Shown one piece after another: positions 56,125 through 64,000 of a DNA stretch of 64,000 nucleotides. A program made the position numbers and the translations under genes. The stretch lies in the NCBI RefSeq assembly GCF_014851395.1, contig NW_024041484.1:502499-566498 (forward strand). Reading direction: 5' to 3'. The DNA is from Micropterus salmoides (Eukaryota > Chordata > Actinopteri > Centrarchiformes > Centrarchidae). Every line of letters starts with the position of its first letter. Position 1 is the stretch's first letter. Under the pieces are notes generated by a model. The model ran no database searches and had not been told where the DNA came from. It saw only the letters and a program-made list of their open reading frames with translations.

Positions 56125-57124
56125 ATGGGTTCAAATAACAGTAAGAAGGAACAAGACCCTTCAATAATGAATTCTCCTAATATTAATTACATGATTGCTA
56201 ATTATGGTGTGGGCAGTATTGACCAGCTGGACATGTGGGCTAAGCAGTGTGGTTTCCCAGCAACAGGCAGCTTCAGCCTGAGACAGTTAGATACTCTGAG
56301 GGTACAATTAGAGAAAAAGGAGAGGGAGAAAAAAACCTTTAAAGCAAACTGGGCCGCGTATTCAGCATGGCTGAGAGAGGCGAGCCGTAGGGACAGCAAA
56401 CTACAGGCAGGGACCGTCCCCTCTAACAATTCTGCATCTCAGTGTGTCAAACTAGATCCGGACGTGGACTCGGTTCCCCCACAGCCACGTCGGCCAAACC
56501 CTGCTCCAACTTCCGACCAACCTGCAGCTGGTGCGGCAGCAGCAACACAGCCACTGCCAGGAGGACAGACAGAGGAGCAGAAAGTTGCTGTTAAAAAATC
56601 TACCCACAGAACGACCTAACAGTAGCAGCCACAGCTGTGGGAGGGGGAACGACCCCCCACCATACAGGGAGCCATCCAGCCCGCACCACACCAGATCCAA
56701 CAAGATTTATTTACCAACCTCGAAATCACCTACAACCCTCCATGTCACAGCCCCAGTGATGGAAGTGGCGTCCGGAGATGGAAGCGTACAGCTGATCCAC
56801 AGACCGTGGCTATTCATCGAGATGAAGGACGCAGTCCAGGATGGTGGGGTGAAATATGTTGAACATCTGCTGATCTTTTGCCAACAATACAGACCCATAA
56901 CCGCTGAACTTAGACGATTGTTGCAGAGAGAGCAGCAGAAAGACAGGCTGTAAATGGCACAGCTGAAACAAGATCAGAGAAAAGGCAAAAGAAGAGACAG
57001 AGGTCAGGGTCGCGGAGGCAGAGGAAGAGGACATGGCAGATCTGATGCTTGTAACATCTGCAAAAAGCACGGACATTGGGCACGAGACTGCCCGGAGGCT
57101 AACAAAGGACAGATGGCTGATTGA
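56125..57124 (+). pseudogene. Endogenous retrovirus gag, frameshifted and deleted
   Basis: The first frame (56125-56619) starts MGSNNSKK, a likely N-myristoylation signal of a matrix protein. The second frame (56531-56953) carries NDPPPY (PPPY codons 56654-56665), a late-domain motif, then a capsid-like start (VQLIHRPWLFIEMKDAV) and a TAA at 56951. The same frame continues with a basic RGGRGRGHGRS stretch and a single CNICKKHGHWARDC knuckle (57050-57091) to TGA at 57122-57124. The central capsid with its major homology region is missing. The layout suggests a gamma/epsilon-like retrovirus. It is a broken relic. Confidence 0.75.
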
Positions 57125-57481
57125 CTAGCAGGGGGGAAACCAAGGCCAGGGAAGGAATGTTTTGTCACTGGAACTGAGATGACAGAGCAACCTGCACATG
57201 AATCATGTGAGAGCACCCACACACACACAGGCACAGACACAGAGGTTAAAACTGAAGCAGACATGCAGACTTTGATAAATGAGGCTATTCTGTATCTCGA
57301 GCGGAGACAGGAAACTGATAAAGTAAAATCAACAGGGATATATGCTAAATACAAGAATGACGCATATCAACGCATGCCTGAACATATAATCAATGTGGCA
57401 GGGAAAGATATCAGATTTCTAGTTGACCCCATACCCAAGAGGCCGAGGCCCCTAGTGAGATTAGTTACATCGCAGCGTAAC
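57125..57481 (+). pseudogene. Retroviral pro/pol start, truncated
   Basis: The frame continues in phase after the gag TGA with LAGGKPRPGKECFV, an acidic spacer and NVAGKDIRFLVD, which looks like the approach to a retroviral protease active site; the expected DTGA-type continuation is absent. Instead a 45-bp segment (57426-57470) matches, in reverse complement, the start of the gag fragment at 54823. Most of pol and all of env are deleted. Confidence 0.6.
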
Positions 57482-57605
57482 GGATGATACTCTCTGATGT
57501 GTATGTGTCCCCGTGAGTTCCTTCTGCAGAAGACTTGAATAAAATTCACAGAAAGACAAGTGTTTGCCTGAGCTGTTTATTTAAACACGCCTTTTCCCCC
57601 AATAG
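57482..57605 (+). repeat. Truncated 3' LTR of endogenous retrovirus relic
   Basis: The segment repeats the right-hand part of the 5' LTR from GGATGATACTCTCTGATGTG to the T-rich end, with an extra 10 bp (CAGAAAGACA) after AATAAAATT. The U3 part is missing, so the copy was cut at its left side by the deletion that removed pol and env. Confidence 0.7.
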
Positions 57606-58440
57606 CCATCCCTGCTACGGAAAAAAAGAGCGACCGGAAGTTACCTGTGCCCCTGAATATCCTTTCCCACTACACTTCCATATTCTGTAACCAGAGTCCC
57701 AAATATAAGCCCGTTACAATAATCTGATAATTATTAATTTACTAGCACACCTTTAGAGGAGAGAGATCTGATGTTTAAGAGTCCACATTTAATTCTCCAA
57801 TTCTTTTGCACTATTGCTCTCATGGGTTTAATTTTTATGAGGTTTTTATGCACAGCTTCTCTTCCGTTTACCTTTGATTTAAATAATTTCAATGGTCGGG
57901 GGGCAGACACCGTCACTATGGGGTTTTCACCCCATGGAATGGAGGAGCAGACAAGTGTGTTAGACTGCAATTCTGCCCCCTGGTCTCAACTCTGGATTGT
58001 TATGGATTTGGTCCACGAAATCCCACTTGGGATGAATGCCATCTCTCTGAATCAGTCTGCCAATGTTCTACAAACCCACATCGTTTGCTGGACACCACCT
58101 CGACAACCAGCGGCGAAATGATCACATGCGGTACACACCGACTCATTAATCTTAGTGACCTCTGATTGGCCTAACTGGGAGTCATTACCCCAATGTGAAT
58201 AAAAATCTAAGTCAATAGCTTCTAAATCACTGAGCCTCCACGGCAAAAAATAAACTACACTTGTTACACATATCATTATCGCTAAAGGAGGCAGAACAGC
58301 TGACACACCGAGCAAGAGAAAGCAGAAGAGGGAGAGAGAGAAGCCATCGCTAGCTGCTAAGTTAAAGTCACTAACAGCTTAGCTAAAGTACAGTTAGCTA
58401 CCAAAACTTGAGATTTAAAGAGAGTGGGTAAAAGATGGAA
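57606..58440 (-). mobile_element. L2-type LINE fragment: endonuclease start and ORF1 pieces
   Basis: The minus strand at 57970-57734 encodes KCGLLNIRSLSSKGVLVN, the very start of an L2-type ORF2 endonuclease. 58050-58200 matches the esterase region of ORF1 (GNDSQLGQSEVTKIN), and 58300-58440 matches the 5' untranslated region (GCTAGCTGCTAAG). Order and strand agree with a 5' half of the esterase-type L2 family, heavily deleted. This piece holds the endonuclease start that is missing in the copy at 48066-52720. Confidence 0.65.
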
Positions 58441-58574
58441 CCCCCACAGAGCGTGAAGGATCCGCGCCATATGGGAGCCAGGTAGCCGGGCCGAGGGAAA
58501 AGTCTGGTATGCAGTATGAGGAGCTAGACACCATGTTGTGCCAACTTTGTTGTCTTTATTTAATTATGTATGTA
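58441..58574. other. Short unassigned flank of Tc1 element
   Basis: No feature seen other than the TA target at 58573-58574. Confidence 0.5.
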
Positions 58575-60186
58575 CAGGTGAAACTCGAAAAATTTGCATA
58601 TTGTGCAAAAGTTCATTTATTTCAGTAATTCAACTTAAAAGGTGAAAATAATATATTATATAGACTCATTACATGCAAAGTGAGATATTTCAATTCAAAT
58701 TTAGTTGATAGAATTACGATAATTATGGCTTACAGCTTATGAAAACCCCAAATTCAAAATCTCAGAAAATTAGAATATTGTGAAAAGGTTCAGTATTGTA
58801 GGCTCAAAATGTCACACTCTAATCAGCTAATTAATCAAAAAAACACGCAAAGGGTTCCTGAGTCTTTAATTGGTCTCTCAGTCTGGTTCAGTGGAATTCA
58901 AAATCATGGGGAAGACTGCTGACCTGACAGTTGTGCAGAAAACCATCATTGACACCCTCCACAATGAGGGAAAGCCTCAAAAGGTAATTGCAAAAGAAGT
59001 TGGATGTTCTCAAAGTGCTGTATCAAAGCACATTAATAGAAAGTTAAGTGGAAGGGAAAAGTGTGGAAGAAAAAGGTGCTCTCCGTAGCCTGGAGAGGAT
59101 TGTCAGGTAAAGGCCATTCAAATGTGTGGGGGAGCTTTACAAAGAGTGGACTGAGGCTGGAGTTACTGCATCAAGAGCCACCACACACAGACGGGTCCTG
59201 GACACGGGCTTCAAATGTCGTATTCCTCTTGTCAAGCCGCTCCTGAACAACGAACAACAAACAACGTCAGAAGCGTCTTACCTGGGCTAAAGGAAAAAAA
59301 GAACTGGTCTGTTTCTCAGTGTTCCAAAGTCCTCTTTTCTGATGAGAGCAAATTTTGCATCTCATTTGGAAACCAAGGTCCCAGAGTCTGGAGGAAGAAT
59401 GGAGAGGCACACAAACCAAGATGCTTGAAGTCGAGTGTGAAGTTTCCACAGTCTGTGTTGGTTTGGGGAGCCATGTCATCTGCTGGTGTTGGTCCATTGT
59501 GCTTTATTAAGTCCAGAGTCAGCGCAGAGTCAGAACTTTATGCTTCCTTCAGCAGATGAGCTTTATGGAGATGCTGACTTCATTTTCCAGCAGGACTTGG
59601 CACCTGCTCACACTGCCAAAAGTACCAAAACCTGGTTCAATGTCCATGGGATTACTGTGCTTGATAGGCCAGCAAACTCGCCTGACCTGAACCCCAGAGA
59701 GAATCTATGGGGCATTGCCAAGAGAAAGATGAAAGACATGAGACCGAACAATGCAGAAGAGTTGAAGGCCGCTATTGAAGCGTCCTGGTCTTCCATAACA
59801 CCTCAGCAGTGCCACAGGCTGATAGCATCCATGCCACGCCGCATTGAGGCAGTAATTCATGCAAAAGGGGCCCAAACCAAGTACCGAGTACATATGCATG
59901 ATTATACTTTTCAGAGGGCTGACATTTCTGTATTTAAAATCCTTTTTTTTTTTTTTTATTGATTTCATGTAATATTCAAATTTTCTGAGATTTTGAATTT
60001 GGGGTTTTCATAAGCTGTATGCAATTAATCATCGAAATTATATCAAATAAAGGCTTGAAATATCTCACTTTGCATGTAATGAGTCTATATAATATTAGTT
60101 TCACCTTTTAAGTTGAATTACTGAAATTAACTTTTGCATGATATGCTGTTTTTTTTTTTGTTTTTTTGTTTTTTTTGTTTCACCTG
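58575..60186 (+). mobile_element. Tc1-type DNA transposon, complete length
   Basis: The element starts CAGGTGAAACTCGAAAAATT after a TA and ends in TTTCACCTG before a TA, so both the inverted ends and the TA target duplication are visible. Longer subterminal inverted sequences (GAGTCTATATAATATTA-type and TTCAAATTTTCTGAGATTTT-type words) also pair across the element. At about 1.6 kb it has the normal Tc1 size, and its transposase lies between 58906 and 59962. Confidence 0.9.
58906..59962 (+). pseudogene. Tc1 transposase (DD34E), frameshifted
   Basis: The gene starts MGKTADLTVVQK at 58906 and has a helix-turn-helix segment (KVIAKEVGCSQSAVSKHINR). After a break near 59085 it resumes before LFSDESKF, with the first catalytic Asp at 59341-59343. 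A second break near 59520 precedes QQDLAPAHTAK, with the second Asp at 59594-59596, and SPDLNPRENLWG, with the Glu at 59699-59701. The 34-residue spacing defines DD34E. The C-terminus ends near 59962. All three catalytic residues are kept, but at least two frameshifts make it inactive. Confidence 0.9.
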
Positions 60187-62484
60187 TAGGGGCAGAAATG
60201 GGGGTGGGGGGCACAAACATTACCTGATGGCAGAGGCATCTTAGCCTCTGCCTCAGTGTGTAAGTGGGTGATTGTGATATAGTGTAAAAGTATTTTGAGT
60301 GGTTGGAAAGGCGCTATACAAGTACAGACCATATTCCATAATGAATATAGTAACATGGTAAAGGGCAAAGGTAAAGCTGGCTTGTTGAATATCTTGATTT
60401 GTCTATGTATTTGTTGATTGTCTATATTTGTAATTTGTAATAACTGCATTTAGAAGCCAGAAAGCACCAAGGCTTGTACTTTGGCCTGGACTGCATTCAG
60501 TGTGTTCCTGTGTGAAGACAAAATCTCTGGCTCCGTGTAGTGGCTCAAGATGAGAAGGCAAGGCAGCCTGCAGATACATAGCTCTGACAGGCGATAGTGC
60601 TGCCGATTAACTGCAACAGGCAGAAACATGCACCCTACAGTTTCAGCTCCACTTGTTTATGAGCCATTAAAGGAATACAATCTTGTGATATTCTATATCT
60701 TTCTTTCTAACAAATCCCATGAAAACAGACAAACCAACAATACATTCATAATACAAGAATTGTGTGTGTATCCAATACCTGATATATCTTATTTTGTCTG
60801 TCTCACAAAGCTCCATTGTAATTGCAATTAAAAACATCAATGAGCCACACTTGCACTGGGTGACATGTTCTGGCATTATCATATAGCATATATCATATAA
60901 CTGTAGTTTATTTTGACTTGATCTCACATACACCATCCTGTTGCCCCAAATACTTGCCAAAAGTATAAACACTGAAAATTGTCCCTACAAGGTTGCCAGC
61001 TGTTTTACACAAGTTAAAAATGAAACTACATATTGTGAGTTCCTTTTAGATGTTTGTCATTAATAAGAACCAGTGGGCTTGGGGCTGAGAGTTACAGACA
61101 GGTAGGGAAGTCAAAACCAGTGTTTATTTCGTTATAGAAAACTATAGCCCCTTTTCCACCTCTGGTATCAGCTCAACTCGCTTCGACTTGATGTTGGCCC
61201 GCCGTCCTCAGATTTCCATTGCAGATAGTACCCCTCAATGTAGCTGGTTGTCATAGCAACACTGCACATAACTGCTGCTATGTAATGTTTACTGCGACCC
61301 ATACACACCAGCTGTCTCTTGACTTAAGTTAAAACATTTCAGCATTACTCACGAGAGAATAAAGGTACGAAAATCTTACAGCTGTGGTTTCTTCTGCCTT
61401 TATTGTTGGAGTCATCTGCTGCGTTGGCTGCAGGGGTCTTTATTACTGTGGGACCAGAGCACTCTGAGAGTGTCACTGGCTTGCCGGCTCGCGAGCTTCC
61501 CCTGTCGCCACTTGCGGAGCTCCTCAACTCCGAAATCATCTGAGCACATTTTTGACTCGCCATCAATTTTTGTAACACTGCCAATATTCAAAATGTACAC
61601 AGGGCAAAAGGGGCATTTGACAAGAACTTTTACAGGCTCTGATAACAAAAACCATAATATGTATGTTTTGTTTTTGTTGAAGAGATGGAATTGCTGGGGA
61701 TTGGGGTTTAAATGGCATCAAGATTTATGTTAAATAATGTAATAATTATTATTCCTATTTTTAGTAATGTAACTTAAAAACTTGTGTAATATTAAGAAGG
61801 ATCTATTGACAGAAATGCAATCTACATATCTATATTTTCAGTAGTGTATAAAGACCTTTGTAGTACATAATGAGAGTTCAAATAGAGTTCATTCTTAATA
61901 TATTCATTCTTATGCAAAATTAAAAAGAAACCAGCATGTATGTACACAAGCATTTATTTACAAGGTAACTGAAGCAAAAACACACAAAACAAAACTAATT
62001 AAAATGCAGGAAAGTAAGACAAAGAGAACAATGACATCTGCATGTGTGGGTAAACTTTATGTTCCCTCCTTCATAGTCATCTGTGGTAGTAAGAGGCTGA
62101 ACAGAAGTATATTTGTATTTATGTGATCTGTGAAACGGTGCCAAATTAAAAGTAGTTAGTTAGCATGCAAAGACTGTCTGTGTGAAGCATAGTATCTCTA
62201 AAGATTTTAGCTTCAATGAAAAACACATCAATGTACATTACCAAAAGGAAAGAAGTTGCTTTGATGTTGCCATTAGCTGGCAGGTCCATTGTGGATTGAG
62301 CCAGGCAGTTAATTGTTAAGTTGCAGTCTTTACCTATGTTGTGATACAGATGAGAGGTTCGAGAGGGTTGATGTGACGTGTGGAGATTCCCAGAATCCCA
62401 GGTGATGCTGTCCCATACAGACAGCATCATGACAACAACATGATTGCTTCCATTTAAAAAGGGTCAGAAAAAAAGAATAGATCT
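60187..62484. other. Intergenic sequence with degraded repeats
   Basis: At about 60275-60350 the words TTTTGAGTGGTTGGAAAGGC and GCTATACAAGTACAGACCAT resemble a retroposon 3' tail. At 61140-61260, GCCCCTTTTCCACCTCTGG and TTTCCATTGCAGATAGTACC resemble one end of a common fish DNA transposon. A minus-strand frame at 61584-61345 lies beside it but is not recognised. Nothing else is supported. Confidence 0.4.
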
Positions 62485-63985
62485 ATGGACACATTTTATA
62501 TTTCAGCAGAAAGGAAAACTTGGAAGCGGATAGAGGGGATAGAAGGTGAAAGACAGAAAAAATTAAGATTAAGGATGGTTTACTTGTCTGTTGGGTCATG
62601 GAACTGCCAGTCGGCAGTCAACAAAGCTGACTTCATCACTGCTTATGCTAAAACATTATCTCTTGGGCTACTGGCGCTCACTGAGACCTGGATCAAACCA
62701 GAAAACTCTGCTACCCCTGCTGCGCTGTCCACCAATTACTCTTTCACCCACACCCCCTGGCCGTCTGGGAGGGGTGGGTGGGACTGGGTTCTTCATTTCC
62801 AACAAATGGAAATTCACACAGCTGCTACCCCCGAATCAATATGCCTCCTTCGAATACCATGCTGTCTGTGTGTCCGCTCCGGTAAAGGTCTCCAGGACAA
62901 ATGGGTAACTTTGTGGAGGAGCTAGAAACACTGCTGTCTTCAGTCCCAGAGCATGACTGTCCCCTACTTGTCCTTGGTGACATGAACATTCACTTAGACT
63001 ATTCAAACTCAGCAGACTTCCTGTGTCTGATTCAGTCCTTTGATCTAACACGGGTTCTCAGCCCCCCGACCCACAAAGCTGGCAAGGTGCTTGACCTCGT
63101 TCTTGTCCGAAACTGTGCCACAGAGTGCCTAACAGTCACACCTCTACATGTGTCTGACCGCTATTTCATTCAGTTCACAGTATGCCTACAGGAAAAGCCC
63201 ATTCTTCCAACACCATTGGTTTCACACTGCCGCAACCTGTCTCCTGCTCACTTTGCCTCAGTGGTAGCTTCCGCTCTACCCTCCCTCAACACATTTTCCT
63301 CACTTGAGGTCAATGATGCCACACACTCTCTGTGCTCTACACTAAGCTCGTGCCTGGATAGCCTGTGTCCTCTTTCCACCAAGCCTTTGACACAGTCAAC
63401 CACAGGATCCTGCTATCCGCTCTCTCAGCAATGGGCATCTCGAGTAAAGCACTCCTGTTGTTCGAATCCTACCTCTCGGGGCGTTCCTACAATGTTTTGT
63501 GGCAAGGACAATTATCCTCCTCCCACTGCCTCTCCACAGGGGTGCCCCAAGGCTCAGTGCTTGGGCTCCTACTCTTCTCAATTTACAGCACCTCACTGGG
63601 GCCGATCATTCGCTCGCACGGCTTCTCTTACCACTGCTACGCAGACGACACGCAACTCTACCAATCCTTCCCGCCAGGCGATCCCACTGTCTCTGCGCAG
63701 ATCACGGACTGTCTCTCGGATATATCTGCATGGATGAAGGCTTGCCACCTTCAACTAAACCTCTCTAAGACTGAACTCTTGGTCATTCCAGCCAAGCAAT
63801 CTATCCACCATAACATCAAACTACAAACTGACTCCGCAACCATCACTCCAGCCAAGGTGGTGAGAAACTTGGGTGTCATGATTGATGACCAGCTGTCCTT
63901 TTCAGACCATGTTGCTGCAGTCTCTCGTTCATGCCGCTTTGCTCTATACAACATAAGGAAAATCAGGCCCTACCTCACTCAGTAA
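62485..63985 (+). mobile_element. L2-clade LINE, family 3, internally deleted and cut by window end
   Basis: The endonuclease starts near 62580 (VGSWNCQSAVNKADFITAYA, LLALTETWIKPE), has frameshifts near 62770 and 62900, and continues with LLVLGDMNIHLD and KVLDLVLVRN. At about 63380 it jumps from the endonuclease linker straight into reverse transcriptase (FHQAFDTVNHRILLSALSAM), losing the fingers. GVPQGSVLGLLLFSIYSTSL, the catalytic YADDTQLYQSF and VVRNLGVMIDDQLSFSDHV follow. The family differs from both other L2-type LINEs here. The 3' end lies beyond the window. Confidence 0.8.
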
Positions 63986-64000
63986 GCCACCCAGCTTCTG

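Noticed and set aside
61345..61584. Minus-strand 79-codon frame as an accessory protein of a DNA transposon
   Set aside because: A transposon-like end lies nearby, but the frame shows no domain and could be chance.

Overview
The window looks like a repeat-rich intergenic and intronic stretch of a ray-finned (teleost) fish genome. Three things point to this: vertebrate coding exons with clean splice signals (one cog5 exon, two nudt16 exons), a fish-type mobile element set (L2-clade LINEs with an esterase ORF1, Rex1/Babar-like, Rex3/RTE-like, L1-like, DIRS-like, Tc1, hAT-like MITEs, a gag-bearing retrovirus relic), and no compact bacterial-type gene organisation. Host coding sequence totals only about 600 bp. 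Almost everything else is transposon, much of it nested.

Layout. 1-2334: end of a composite repeat with a 468-bp tandem array, inverted relative to its relatives further right. 2335-6400: cog5 intron sequence, one cog5 exon (4562-4692) and a hAT-like MITE. 6404-18343: a giant composite element bounded by inverted TTAAAGCTGCAAGCAGCG ends, made of four large units (A-D) arranged as two dimers, with a 500-N gap just inside its left end. 18344-31345: a pile-up of LINE, SINE, MITE, DIRS, L1-like and Rex3-like elements. 31521-35481: the last two coding exons of a nudt16-like gene. 36937-40447: a Tc1-like element split by a Rex1/Babar-like LINE. 41295-47970: a GC-richer, intronless block in which a decayed piggyBac transposase and terminal motif adjoin several closely packed frames on both strands that match no host gene I recognise. 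47972-54175: an esterase-bearing L2 LINE and a second copy head to head. 54176-57605: retroviral gag fragments and a deleted endogenous retrovirus. 58575-60186: a complete-length but frameshifted Tc1 element. 62485 to the window edge: another L2-like LINE.

The most interesting region is 41295-47970. A piggyBac transposase fused to dense, virus-like, intronless genes is the organisation described for Teratorn-type piggyBac-herpesvirus fusions in teleosts. I see the transposase and the gene-dense architecture directly. The herpesvirus assignment is inference, because I could not identify any of the accompanying frames by family. All of them that I can follow over distance are broken by stops or frameshifts, so this is a relic. 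Second is the 6404-18343 composite, whose A-B/C-D higher-order structure implies duplication of a 5.35-kb dimer and which may contain assembly errors.

Limits: no alignment or database search was possible. Family names rest on recognised protein motifs and termini, and element boundaries are good to roughly 10-50 bp unless a target-site sequence is given.
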